This document shows, one piece after another, positions 11,421-22,515 of a stretch of 64,000 nt of DNA. The stretch spans positions 24,722,765 through 24,786,764 of the forward strand of contig NC_135369.1 of NCBI RefSeq assembly GCF_049243985.1, read 5' to 3'. The stretch's first letter is position 1, and the number at the start of each line of letters is the position of its first letter. Under the pieces are notes generated by a model. It ran no database searches and had not been told where the DNA came from. It worked only from the letters and a program-made list of their open reading frames with translations. The position numbers and the translations under genes were made by a program. This DNA comes from Paroedura picta. Its lineage: Eukaryota > Chordata > Lepidosauria > Squamata > Gekkonidae.

Positions 11421-12611
11421 GAAAAACATGACGCCTGCCTTATACTGAGTCAGGCCAGATTGATCTTTCCATCCAAATACTGTTCCTTAACAAGAGATTC
11501 CGGGAACGGAACCCGGTCGGGGAGTTTTTGGCTACCGCCGAAGTTACAGCCACCACTCGGGCTCAGTTTACTTATCCCATTCTTTTCTGCCCGGTTGGCT
11601 GCCCTCTGAATCTTGAGTCATCTGCGCAGTCAGAAATGCAACCGGTGGAGTTTCCTCGTCAGAAGGGGAGGGAGAGGCTCACATGCTGAATTTCCGCCTG
11701 TGGACTAAAATGCCTTGCTGACTGTCCCAAGAGCCTCGGTCCAGAAACGAAGGAAGTAGAGTCGGAAGACACACACACCCCTCGCCTGCCTAGGGAAAAG
11801 CCCCGAAATGTAGAACGGTCTCTTCCCCATCTGCCCCTCTGGGCCTTGCACTGATTCTCTGCCAGTGACGTCCAGAAACCCAGGCTGGGTCCCTCCCAAC
11901 ACGTCCAGCCCCAGAAAGCTCCCACCCTTGTAAACATCAGCAAAGGGGGCCCAAGAGGGTGGGGCTCCTGACACATCTTTCCCAACGACTTGGGCTCTAT
12001 AGAGCCAAGAGCTGGGGGGGGGGGGGGGAGAGACAGGATGGAAACGAGGGCTTTAAGCAGAACAGGAGGGACACAGCCATCTCCAGCCGCTTTCCACACA
12101 TCAACAAAACAGCATTAGAAACCTTTTTTCCTCATCTCAAACATATGTTGGGTGTGAGTGGATATAAATACACAGCACTATAGGGGGGGGAATCTCTTTG
12201 TACATGCCTAGGAATCCTTGTTTATAGCTTCTTCAACTGTCCGAGACCTAGGAATAAAATGGGCCAAATCTACATCTGTGCTCTTGGAAGGGACTGCTAG
12301 TGACTGTTACACACAACCTTCATATTCAAAAACCCAGTTCTTGTAGCCATCCGTTGCTAGAGGCTAAAAGCAAGGGGTGTATATTGTAATATTTGAACAT
12401 CCAGGTCATGTTTTATTATAGTTCCAGGGTAGCAGCATCTGGAGCAGTTCCACCCCAGGATTTACTTAGGGCTGTGGGTGAGTGGCTTGAGGAGGTTGTT
12501 AAGAAGGGTTGTGTTAGGTCTTGTCCATTAAGTTTCCCTAAGAAACCCTCTGCATATTCCTGAATGACTGCGACATCTTTCAGATATTCACATCATGTGA
12601 ATTACCAACAA

Positions 12612-12903
12612 GATAATTTTAGAGAGGAGCAAACCAACTATGTCATTAGAAGGGAAGATATTACTGCTAAAGCTCATGCGACCGTATTTGCTAGAAAAAT
12701 TATTAATGCTCAGTATGGTCAGCGGCAAAAGGAAACGTGGTCGCCAAAGGATCCGCTGGCTCAACACGATCAAAGCCAATATAGGGATGACCATGAACCA
12801 ACTAAAAGAAGCAGTCAGAGACAGGGGCACATGGCGAAGACTTTTCTATAGAATCTCTGAGGGTTGGACATGACTGAATGGATGAAATCATCATCATCAT
12901 CAT
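12612..12903 (+). mobile_element. RTE-type LINE 3' end
   Basis: The frame 12640-12873 encodes LLKLMRPYLLEKLLMLSMVS, GKRKRGRQRIRWLNTIKA and a C-terminus like the Bov-B reverse transcriptase, but clearly different in sequence. It ends in a CAT repeat (12888-12902), as RTE elements end in short tandem repeats. It is a second RTE lineage beside Bov-B. Confidence 0.75.
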
Positions 12904-12934
12904 CTGTTTGGAGCGATGACAAATTTTGTCTGAG

Positions 12935-13012
12935 GAAGATCGCATGCACTCAAAAGGCACACCATGAATAAATCTTTGTTAGTCTTTAGGGTGCTATTGG
13001 ACTCCATTCTTG
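12935..13012 (+). repeat. 'GGTGCTATTGGACTCC' family fragment
   Basis: It has the same arrangement as at 5625 (GAGGAAGATCGCATGCACTC, then AGGGTGCTATTGGACTCC). Confidence 0.5.
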
Positions 13013-13534
13013 TGAGATGAGTTAGGCAGAAAGAGAGTGGCAGGCCCTCCATATGAGAACCCATCCAGCATCCATTACTGAGTGAGGATTTGAACCCAGA
13101 TCAAAGTCAGACCACTACACTCCTGTGGATCTAACAGGCCAGCTTCTCAAATTCAATTGGAGGGGGTGGGAACAGCTTGTGTTTATTAGCAGTTTGGCAA
13201 TAGTTCTGTTTTTATTGTTTGAATTTAGAATGTCAGTTTTTCTATGTGAAATTTACATTGAAATGTGGGAACTTTTATCTTGGAATGTAAAATTTTAAGT
13301 GATTTAAATTTCATGGCTTTGAGATTTTGTCAAATATGAAATCTGATATATGAGACACAGTTAAATATGAAATGCCATTGCATGCCAACTATAAAATGCT
13401 GTCAAACAGCACAAAAAACAGATATTTCAGATGTCTCCTGCCAGCATCAAAGATTTGACAAATATAATAAAACATGCAGAGGATGTGTACATTGATTACT
13501 GTCAGGCTGCTTCTGTAGCCTACTTTTGGCAACC

Positions 13535-13850
13535 TTATTATTATTGTTGTTGTTGTTGTTGTTGTATTTATATCCCGCCTCCCCCCGAAGGCTCGAGACG
13601 GCTTACATAACCCCATCCCTTAGAAACCATAAGGTAACAATAAGTTCCAATAATTTTACAATAGTTGGTGATCAATTGGACCACAGTGGCAACAATGATG
13701 GCTTGGTCTAACTCATTTAGTCTCCGCATCCTCAACTACGGGAGGGGGGTTGACACTCTCTATCAACTATAAGCCTGGCGGAAGAGCTCCGTCTTACAGG
13801 CCCTGCGGAATGCTGGTAATTCCCGCAGGGCCCTCCAAAACGTCCTCTCA
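13535..13850 (-). mobile_element. L2 LINE 3' end, antisense
   Basis: Antisense L2 tail words appear: TGTATTTATATCCCGCCTCC, then AAGCCTGGCGGAAGAGCTCC and TTACAGGCCCTGCGGAATGC. These match in reverse the 3' end of the L2 at 3935. Confidence 0.75.
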
Positions 13851-14035
13851 TTGACAGACTTGCTCAGGTTTTGCAAGCTGAGGGTCATAGCTGCTTTGTT
13901 TGGGCCAATCCACTTCATGTTGGGTCTTCCTCTTTTCCTGCTGCCTCCTTTTCCTAGCATTATTATCTTTTCTAGTGACTCTCATCTCATAATACGACCA
14001 AAGTACGATAGTCTCACAGCTTAGCTATTATTACT
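13851..14035 (-). mobile_element. RTE-like LINE fragment, antisense
   Basis: The minus frame 13960-13763 contains MLGKGGSRKRGRPNMKWI, an RTE C-terminal word. The same antisense text (TCATGTTGGGTCCTTTC-like) recurs at 28502-28690. Confidence 0.55.
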
Positions 14036-14411
14036 TCTAAGGAGATTTCAGGGCTTGATTTGATCTAGAACCCAGTTATGATTCAGAAAATCCTCAGGCA
14101 AATCTTTGAAATTATTATGAGAAGAATAACAGGGTGAATAAAAAAATTAATTTGTTTCAGTCCTAGTTGTTCTTATGGGAGGACAAACATGATAATCATC
14201 TTTCACCAGCTGGGGGCCCTTGAAGAATCATGAACAATTCTAAATCCCACCTTATTCCTTAAAATCCCCCCCCCTTTCAGGATTCGGTAGTGCTCAGGAC
14301 TGAGGCATGGTAATATCCTTCCCCACTTTAACTGGCCCTCAGTTACTCTTAACATTATGTGCCTCTTGGGGTATCCTCCTGAGCATCTTTTCTTGTGCAG
14401 CGAAGGTGCAA

Positions 14412-14613
14412 GTCTACGGTTGCCAACTCCTGGTTGGGAAATTCCTGGAGGTTTAGGGATGATTGCCTTGGGAAGGAAGGGAACTCAGCACACGGGAGGC
14501 CATAAATTCCACTCTCTGAAGTGGTCCTTTTCTCCAGGGGAACTGACTACTTTAAGTTGTGATTAGTTGTGATTTTTATTGACTGACCAAGCCCACCTGA
14601 AGCCTGGTAACCA
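14412..14613 (-). repeat. 'TTGCCAAC' family copy
   Basis: It starts GGTTGCCAACTCCTGGTTGG and contains CTTTTCTCCAGGGGAACTGA. The right end is decayed. Confidence 0.6.
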
Positions 14614-14675
14614 TAATTTACAGTTTTATCTTTCACCCCTTGGGAGTCCTCTGACTATGTAGAGACCCCCTATGT

Positions 14676-14797
14676 CAGGAGTGGCCAAACTGTGGCTCTC
14701 CAAATGTCCATGGACTACAGTTACCATGAGCCCCTGCAGGGACTCATGGTATCTGTAGTCCATGGACATCTGGATTGCCGCAGTTTGGCCACCCTTG
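14676..14797. mobile_element. Palindromic hAT-type MITE (TGGCCAAAC subfamily)
   Basis: It runs from CAGGAGTGGCCAAACTG to CCACCCTTG. The 8-bp flanks CCCTATGT and TCCTACAT match at 6 of 8. Confidence 0.85.
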
Positions 14798-15259
14798 TCC
14801 TACATTGCTATTTTCAACCCAGTTGTGTTTGTCCTTGACTGGTTAATCTTCAAAGATGCCCCATGATAAGAGGGGGGGGGGAAATATACAGTAAAGATTA
14901 TATATACATAGACAGTGTTGACTAATGACGGCTCCAGGGACCGTGCTGTTAACTGCCCTCACCCCAGCCCTTAGATGTAACTGTTGTTGTGCATTTTGCT
15001 TTGCATGCAATAGATATAGAAAAGATAAATGAGCATCTTAACAGTCCCGAGAAAGAATTATTTCAGACCCCAGAGTCCATCAGGCACGGAACAGGCTGTT
15101 CCTGTTATTCAGATTTCTCCTTCCACTGCATTAATCGGCCAATTTGAAGTTATCAACTTTCCCTTTGCAGGGTTCTTGGAAAGAGCAGGAGGGAAGATGT
15201 CCTCAAAGGCCAAAGCCCAGCATTCAGGATGAGCAGTGGCGGAGCAGAGTTCTTCCCCA

Positions 15260-15478
15260 TAACACAGTGTAACGGTTAGAACATCAGACTAGTAGCTGGG
15301 AGACCCAGGTTTAAATTCCTTATTGCCATGAAACAAACTGAATGACTGTGGGCCAATCACTCGCTCTCAGCCTAATCTACCTCTCAGGGAAGATAACACA
15401 GAGCAGCCGAAAGAGCCATGTAATCTGCCCCAGGCTCCTTGGAGGAAAAGCAGGGTAGAAACATGCTATTTAAAGAAG
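15260..15478 (+). repeat. tRNA-type SINE
   Basis: A tRNA-like head (AACGGTTAGAACATCAGACT, then GAGACCCAGGTTTAAATTCC) is followed by a body with CTCTCAGCCTAATCTACCTC and a GGGTAGAAACATGCTA-type end. It is diverged. Confidence 0.6.
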
Positions 15479-15642
15479 TAATAAATTGGTAAGTAGAACA
15501 AAAAAAACCCGAAGGGAAGTAGAAAGAGTTCTTGGAAACTTTCTGATCCCCCAGATAAGTACAGCCAACCTCCTCGTATCTGTAGATGAGTCCATGAGCA
15601 TCAAGGTGCTCTTGAGTCCCAAGTCTTCTGCTTTGGTGTAGA

Positions 15643-15903
15643 GAGCCAGTTTGGTGTAGTGGTTAGGAGTGTGGACGTCTAATCTGGCAATTCTGCGCTC
15701 CCCCACCTGCAACCAGCTGGGTGACCTTGGGCTCGCCACGGCACTGATAAAACTGTTCTGACTGAGCAGTAATATAAGGGCTCTCTCAGCCTCACCCACC
15801 TCACAGGGTGTCTGTCGTGGGGAAAGGAAAGGAAGGTGATTGTGAGCCACTCTGAGCCTCCTTCAGGTAGGGAAAAGCGGCATATAAGAACCAACTCTTC
15901 TTC
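15643..15903 (+). mobile_element. Sauria SINE
   Basis: The head GTGTAGTGGTTAGGAGTGTG and the tail TATAAGAACCAACTCTTC are both present. There is a short deletion at the B box. Confidence 0.85.
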
Positions 15904-16094
15904 TTCCTTCAGAATTTTTAATCCCAGGCCAAGTTGAGCTGCATTCAGATGTCACGATATACCATCACTTATAAACTCTGGGTTGATTAAAGTCCAGTTA
16001 GCTGGGGGTGTTCAAATGCAAACCCATGAGAAGGGGATATTTGTGGTCAACATCTAACCAGGATTTCAGACTTGTGTTGGTTGCTGGTTTGTCA

Positions 16095-16213
16095 GTGGTG
16101 GAAAGTGCCATGAAATGGCAGCTGACCTATGGCAACCATGTAGGGTTTTTAGGGAAAGAAACATTCAGAGATGGTTTGCCATTGCCTATCCTCTGCATAG
16201 CAACCTTGGACTG

Positions 16214-16245
<32 letters not shown>

Positions 16246-16320
16246 TACCAACATGGCTGTGCTTAGCTCCCAAGGTCTGACAAGATCAGGCCAGCCAGGG
16301 CCATCCAAATCAGGGAAGTG
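16095..16320 (-). repeat. 5S-rRNA-derived SINE
   Basis: In antisense it shows the 5S internal-promoter words (GGTCTCCCATCCAAGTACTG, TTAGCTCCCAAGGTCTGACA), preceded by the SINE body GGTTTGCCATTGCCTATCCT. Confidence 0.75.
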
Positions 16321-16412
16321 GGTTTGTTAGAGGGTTTATGCTCATTGTGCTTTGTTGTGATGTCTGAGTTCACCAGCCACAGTTGAGTAGCACTCCTCCC
16401 TGTTTGTTCCTT

Positions 16413-17042
16413 ACACCTGGGTGTAGTCTGCATGGGGCTTTTTACCCACTTCCAGCTTGAATAAATCCCTCCCGTTTACACTGAATTCAATTTCCATTTT
16501 GATTTTGGGCACTTTAAATTTTCCCTCTGCAACATGTATGATTGATCCAGGGTGACCCTACCTTTCCCCCGCGATATCCAGAAGTTGATATAACACTCGA
16601 TATCTGAAAAATCACCATCAGTAAGTGTGCAGATTTCTGCTTTTTGCAAATTAACTTCTTTCTCCATGCCTCATAGCAAAGCAGTCTTCCCTGATTGTCC
16701 AGGACGTCAGTTCAATGATTTCCTGGTTCCTGGTTGCTAGACTTGTCTTCAAGTGAGTGCGCTTCAGAAGCCCTAACTTCTCTCAGCAGAGATTTGCCTT
16801 TTGGATTTATTCCCCCCCCCTCTCCTCTGTTGTCTCTAATCCTCTCCCCCCATTCAAGAAAAGAAAGAGACTCCTGCTGCGCTTGGCTCCCCTCTCTGCT
16901 CTGAGCTTCCCCAATCAAGTGCAGAACACTTTCTGTTTCAATTGGGGCAGGGGGGTAGAGGAAGACCCGAGTTCAAATCAATCTGAATTCAGCAGGATCC
17001 ACAAAAGAAAAAAAAAACAAAGTAAGTGTAGAATAAGCCCTG
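16413..17042 (-). repeat. Unclassified ~650-bp repeat family, copy 1
   Basis: The left end CCTGGGTGTAGTCTGCATGG and the right end AGTGTAGAATAAGCCCTGG match in reverse the ends of the copy at 39905. The two ends share an imperfect 18-bp inverted repeat (CCTGGG...TCTGCAC), suggesting a DNA transposon with short TIRs. No protein is encoded. Confidence 0.6.
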
Positions 17043-17619
17043 GTAAACAAACCACAATTTGTTGCACAAGCCATTGTTTAAGCATGCTACGGTTGGCTTA
17101 TCCTGACGTCTGAGGGCAACCTGACTCATTGTCGGAAAAGAAAAGAACAAAAGCAACATCTAAACAGAGGCCTCCAAGTTTTTTCAGCCTGCAGGTGCCT
17201 TTGGACTACTGAAACAGCATGGAAGGCACATCAACAGAATGGTTATAAAAAAGAAAGCTACCTCAGTAGGCAAAGCCAGACACAAAACAACCGCTGCAGG
17301 TTACTTGCAATCACACAGCGAAGACCTTTGCGTTGTGGTGGCAGCTACTGCCAAATCAACGGTTTTAACAGTTTGCACAGTCAATCAAATTTCCAGTGGC
17401 CAGTCAAACGCCTTGCTGGGAAAAAGCCCCACCTATTTTCTAGAAACATCTGGCAGGCACTAGGGCACCTGTAGGCACAACTTTGGGGCCCCCAGAATAG
17501 ACTTTCACTGACCGAAAAGGTAGATAACAAGATCACCCAGAATCAATTCTACGGTTCCATGTTGCTTGTTTCATTTCATTCATCATTGTTAATCTAAGTT
17601 ATCTGTTCTGTTTCTGTTC

Positions 17620-17700
17620 TGTTTTATGTGAACCGCCCTGAGCCTTTGGGGAGAGTGGTATACAAATATAATAAACAAACAAACAAACAAATAAAATAAT
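17620..17700 (+). mobile_element. L2-type LINE 3' tail
   Basis: The terminal words ACCGCCCTGAGCCTTTGGGG and TATACAAATATAATAAAC are followed by an (AAAC) tail. It is severely 5' truncated. Confidence 0.7.
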
Positions 17701-18940
17701 CCTACTAGCAAGGAAAATGTCACTGCAATTATGGGAATTACCGTGAAGCATGTTTCTGGGCATCGAGCACAAACATGAAGCTTAGGCATGCACACTCACT
17801 GACACACACAAATGGGCAAAAGATGTGCTTATTTTGTCATCTCTAATGAGAGAAAAATAGGGCTTCACTTGCCAGGTTTTGGCAATCAGGGGCTGAACCT
17901 CAAGTGAATGTAAAATGGAACTGGATGGGGAGCTGAATGATCTCATCTCATTCCCATACCAGATACGAATGAGAAGCAAGCAAGAAAACATAGAATGGAA
18001 TTTAAGTACCCTGTTCCGCTAGTTTTTGCATCCAAGGAAGAGGTTCAGGGGCACGGCCTCCCCCCTCCCCACCGAACAGTGTAGACGTGTGGAACTGGAT
18101 GGCTTGTCGCGAAGTGAGAGATCCACGTCAAAGAACTTGTGACTCTCCCGCAAAGGCCCACGGTCGTGTCTCGGAGGGCCTGTCCACAGTGAAGGAATTT
18201 ATTGCAGCTCAGTGCAGAGTTGAAGCTGATTTAACCAGCAGATGACTCCGGAGTACAGAGACCGAAAACATCTGGGGAGCAGCGATGGCAGTGCCAGAAA
18301 TGTTCCTCGCTGCACAGTTCAAACTGGGTTGCTTGGAGGAGAGGCAAAATGAAGCCAAAGGGTTGTCTAAGCTGCAGCATCGCTGTTGCGGGGAACATGC
18401 GATGTGACTCAGGATGAAGAGAGGAGCTTCTGAGCACGTGCAGAGTGAAAAGCTTCACCTGAGCCAGAACGCACAATGTAAGGACAAAAGGCCCACAAAC
18501 ATGTGCAGAATGCCTGCCCCTCGCTGCAATAATCTGTCAGTTCCCAAAGCTCAGAGGGTATCAGTTGCAGGCTGGCATGAGCCCAGGCGTCAGTCCCAGG
18601 CAAAACAAGACATCCCTGTGATCACTTACAGTAGAAAAACAAGCTGGAAACAGAACTTAGTTAACCAAGTTAAGTTATTGCACCGGAGGACTTCTGAGCA
18701 TAAGCAGAGTGCCTTTCCATGGAACAACAGCAACATTCCAATGTCCCTTTGTCTTTAGAGAAAGGGTCAGAGGGCATGGGAGCCTATTAATTCGCTCCTT
18801 TCCCCAACTTCCTTGCAACTTTTTAACCGCTAAGAATCTGTCCTTCCCATATACTTTGGCATCATTTGCCCGATGGGCACATTTATATGCCAAGATGGCT
18901 TTTTGTTTGTTTGTTTGTTTCAAACTGGCTCAGGAGGTAG
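17701..18940. other. No gene recognised; scattered GAGCATnnGCAGAGT motifs
   Basis: The word CTGAGCATAAGCAGAGTGCC and variants occur at 18430 and 18696, and elsewhere at 7534, 9640, 53558 and 54421, marking an old interspersed repeat. No coding exon is supported. Confidence 0.35.
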
Positions 18941-19047
18941 TGTCGGTGGTGGGAGGGGGCCAGTTCTGTGGCTGTGAATTTCATTTTGCAGAGAATATTG
19001 CTAGACTGTCTCTCCTTGGACTCCTTCCTTCCTGCCTCCAGGTCTGG

Positions 19048-19133
19048 GTCACGGAGGAGAAAGCTGGGCCACAGATGTCTTGGGTTCCGCTTCCCAAGCT
19101 TGTGAAAGGAGTGGAGCCCAGTTGTCGTGTCTA
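19048..19133 (+). CDS. Possible last coding exon of an unidentified gene
   Basis: A good acceptor (TTCCTTCCTGCCTCCAG) precedes an open frame reading VWVTEEKAGPQMSWVPLP, then KLVKGVEPSCRV and a stop. About 680 bases of repeat-poor sequence follow, with an AATAAA at 19811. I do not recognise the peptide and found no matching upstream exon. This is an inference from splice and poly(A) signals only. Confidence 0.2.
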
Positions 19134-19810
19134 AATGTGTGTAGTAGGGGGGAGGGTTGTCTGCCTGTGTGGGTGCTGTTGAATCTCCAGGGTTTGTGGA
19201 CTTGGTTGTAGGCCTGGGAAAGTTATCGGGGTCCTGTGATTAGAGCCAGGTGGATGTGGGTGAAGGGCAGGGCTCTTGTCAGCCTCTTCTCCCACCTCCC
19301 CACCCCTTGGGAGGTGAGTCAGCCCAGGAAGAATCTGGTGAGTTCATCTGCTCTGTCCCCGCAGCAGGGGCCCCGCCCTGGGCCAGCTCCTTATTCCAGA
19401 GGCCAGGAGCCAAGCTGACCCAGAGAAACAGCTGGGCCCACTCTGCATGAACCTACTGTCCAACCTGGCCCCAATTCTCTGCTCTCATTGACCTTGTTCT
19501 TCATGCAACCAACTCGACCCCTAGCTTTAGAACAACTCCCCGACGGGCTCTGACCACTAGGAACTGTTGCTTCCGCAGCTCTTTGCTTGTTTATTATGGA
19601 ATCCTCTTCTGTTTGTCCCCCTCCCCCATCCCTGTCTCCCTACTGCAACATCCGTGTCTCTAGAAACCAGGCTCGTTTTTGCTCCAGGTCTCTCCTTGAG
19701 ATCAGAGTGACGGTCTCCAGATCCAACCAAGACTGGAGCTTCATAACAGCTAAGATTAACCCCGACATATTTTACTGTCCAGGGCTCAACCCTGTAACGT
19801 GTGACATAGT

Positions 19811-19816
19811 AATAAA
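19811..19816 (+). promoter_or_regulatory. Possible poly(A) signal
   Basis: An AATAAA (in ATAGTAATAAAGAGGG) is followed by a GT-rich stretch (GGGTGTTTCTG). It would close the possible plus-strand exon at 19048. Confidence 0.2.
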
Positions 19817-20064
19817 GAGGGTGTTTCTGCACGTGGGCAAAGTGTAACTGAATATTTAACATAGACAGCAAGAATGAATCTTGGCCTGCTTTGTGACTAG
19901 TCTGGGGACTTATTGCTCATACTTGAATTTCATCTTCAGAGATATTAATCATTTCCAGAGTCAGTCCTGCACTACTTAATGGCCAGTTCTTTTACTTTCC
20001 CCCCACGACATCTCCAGAAAGAAGGATCAGATTCACGAGTAGGCACGGGCTTGACAATGTAAGG

Positions 20065-20200
20065 CAGGGGTAGTCAAACTGCGGCCCTCCAGATGTCCAT
20101 GGACTACAATTCCCAGGAGCCCCTGCCAGCGAATGCTGGCAGGGGCTCCTGGGAATTGTAGTCCATGGACATCTGGAGGGCCGCAGTCTGACTACCCCTG
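20065..20200. mobile_element. Palindromic hAT-type MITE, full length
   Basis: It has perfect 8-bp flanks ATGTAAGG (20057-20064, 20201-20208). The arms are almost identical, so this is a young copy. Confidence 0.95.
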
Positions 20201-20606
20201 ATGTAAGGAGTCACTGCCAGTCAGATCAGACAGTCTAAGTCTGCTTTGGGTAGAAGGAAAATTTTTAATGGTAGGAAAACAGAGCAGCACATGTGCAAAA
20301 ACACACAGAATCAGTCCCTGACTTCACCAGTATCAAGTGCTGAAGAAGAGCTAGGCCTCCTGCCTCTTGAAACCCACAGCTTGGGGATCTCTATCTAAAA
20401 CCTTTGAGAGCAGCTGCCAGTCAGAGGAGGCATTTCTGATCTGGACTGAGAGCGACTTACGCAGTAGCAAACAGGTTCATTGGCTCCTGGATCTATTTTA
20501 ATGCAAACTGTAATCCCTGTGAACAAGGGCTTTTTTGGAATATGTACAGTGCATAGAAGGCTGTCAGCATTCACTTTTGGCCAAGGTGCATGTAACTTGA
20601 CCTGAC

Positions 20607-20815
20607 CTGTGGATTTCCCAGGCTAGCCTAATCTCATCAGATCTTGGAAGCTAAGCAGGGTCGGCCCTGACTAGTGTTTAAAGGAGAGACCTCCGAGGAA
20701 GCCTGTGATGGCACCAAGACAGGCAATAGCAAACCACCCCTGAACGTGTCTTGCCTTGAAAACTCTACAGTGTTGCCATAAATCAGTTGCAACTTGAGGG
20801 CACTTTACACACAGG
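20607..20815 (+). repeat. 5S-rRNA-derived SINE
   Basis: The words GGCTAGCCTAATCTCATCAG and ATCTTGGAAGCTAAGCAGGG match the 5S rRNA internal promoter. The body continues with GGCAATAGCAAACCACCCCTGA-type text and ends at CAACTTGAGGGCACTT. Confidence 0.85.
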
Positions 20816-21096
20816 TGTCCCTGGGGATTCATAAACAGATCTGCCAGCATATAATCTAGCGGAGGTGTCAAAAATTTCCCATACCTGGCATGACATTGTA
20901 TGGCACACATGACTTGGTCTGATAAAGTGATATTAATGTCAGATACAAATGTAACAAATGAATTTGACACCTCCCTATCTACAGCAAGAAAGGAGGGCTG
21001 TGTGTAGTGTTGGGTGAGAGAAGAATATCAGCTGGAGCTTTGAGGAAGGGGGGTTTTGTAACCCACTTTGAGTCTCAGAAAGGAGGACCCGTAAGC

Positions 21097-21373
21097 AGAA
21101 GAAGAAGAAGAGTTGGTTCTTATATGCCGCTTTTCCCTACCCGAAGGAGGCTCAAAGCGGCTTACAATCGCCTTCCCTTTCCTCTCCCCACAGCAGACAC
21201 CCTGTGGGGTGAGTGAGGCTGAGAGAGCCCTGATATCACTGCTCGGTCAGAACAGTTTTATCAGTGTTGTGACGAGCCCAAGGTCACCCAGCTGGCTGCA
21301 TGTGGGGGAGCGCAGAATCGGACATGGCATGCCAGATTAGAAGTTTGCACTCCTAACCACTACGCCAAATTGT
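21097..21373 (-). mobile_element. Sauria SINE, antisense
   Basis: It starts with the AAG-repeat tail, then AGAGTTGGTTCTTATATGCC. It ends at the head complement (CCTAACCACTACGCCAAATT) and is nearly complete. Confidence 0.9.
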
Positions 21374-21604
21374 CTCTCTAAAAGAAATAAACTCTCTGCA
21401 CCTGCGAAATTTGTAGAAACTTGCTCCCTTCTCATGGTTCCGTTTTACAATTTCTGTGAAATGTTAGGTAGTTTGCTTTGCTTAGTTTGTGGTGTTTCTG
21501 GAGATCAGTTGTAATTACAGGAAAACTTCAGGCCCCACCTTGGATGTAGTAACTTGGCTTGTCAGCCTCCTGTAATTAGCACTGATCTTCAGGCTACCAG
21601 ACTA

Positions 21605-21961
21605 GAAGAGTTGGTTCTTATATGCTGCTTTTCTCTACCTGAAGGAGTCTCATAGTGGTTGACACCTTCCCTTTCCTATCCCCACAACAGACACCCTGTG
21701 AGGTAGTAGAAGAGTTGGTTCTTTCATGCTGCTTTTCTCTACCCAAAGGAATGTCAAAGCAGTTTACAATCACCTTCCTTTCCTCTCCCCACAACAGACA
21801 CCCTGTGAGGGAGGTGAGGCTGAGAGATCCCTGATATTACTGCTCGGCCAGAACAGCTTTATCAGTGCTGTGGTGGTGAGCCCAAGATCACCCAGCCAGC
21901 ATGTGGGGGAGGAGCGGGGAATCAAACCCAGCTCACCAGTCTGGGCTCCTAACCACTACAC
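21605..21961 (-). mobile_element. Two Sauria SINEs head to tail, antisense
   Basis: A 3' fragment (21605-21705) abuts a nearly full copy (about 21707-21961). The head of the second copy is interrupted by the MITE at 21962 and resumes at 22098 with CACTACACCAAGCTGGC. Confidence 0.85.
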
Positions 21962-22097
21962 CAGGGGTAGTCAAACTGCGGCCCTCCAGATGTCCATGGA
22001 CTACAATTCCCAGGAGCCCCTGCCAGCATTCGCTGGCAGGGGCTCCTGGGAATTGTAGTCCATGGACATCTGGAGGGCCACAGTTTGACTACCCCTG
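21962..22097. mobile_element. Palindromic hAT-type MITE inside a Sauria SINE
   Basis: It has a perfect 8-bp duplication CACTACAC (21954-21961, 22098-22105), which lies in the tRNA-like head of the host SINE. Confidence 0.95.
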
Positions 22098-22119
22098 CAC
22101 TACACCAAGCTGGCACCAG

Positions 22120-22515
22120 TTCCCTGGAGAAAATAGCTGTTTTGAGGGTCAATTCTATGGTGCAATACCCCTCTGAATTTCTTCCCTTCTCCAAACCCTG
22201 CCCTCTCCACATATAGTTCAGCTGCAGTCTGGACAATTCTTGGGAGATTTGGAGATGAAACCTGAGGAGAGTATAATTAGGGAGAGATTTTCCCTAGAAT
22301 CTGTGGTATACCATCGAGCAGGGGTGGCCAAACCGTGGCTCTCCAGATGTCCATGTAGTGCAATTCCCACAAGCCCTGCCAGTAGGTGTTGGTAGGGGCT
22401 CATGGGAATTGTAGCCCGTGGACATGTGGAGAGTCACGGTTTGACCACCCCTGCCATGGAGTTTGCCCTCTGTAGTTGCCACTTTCTCCAGGGGAACCGA
22501 CCCCCTCGTTAATCC
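22120..22515 (-). repeat. 'TTGCCAAC' family copy split by a MITE
   Basis: Family text is present on both sides of the MITE (22120-22318 and 22454-22515, with CACTTTCTCCAGGGGAACCG). The left part is partly rearranged. Confidence 0.55.
22319..22453. mobile_element. Palindromic hAT-type MITE (TGGCCAAAC subfamily)
   Basis: The flanks CCATCGAG and CCATGGAG are the decayed target duplication. In the host repeat the matching site reads CTCTATGG on the other strand. Confidence 0.9.
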
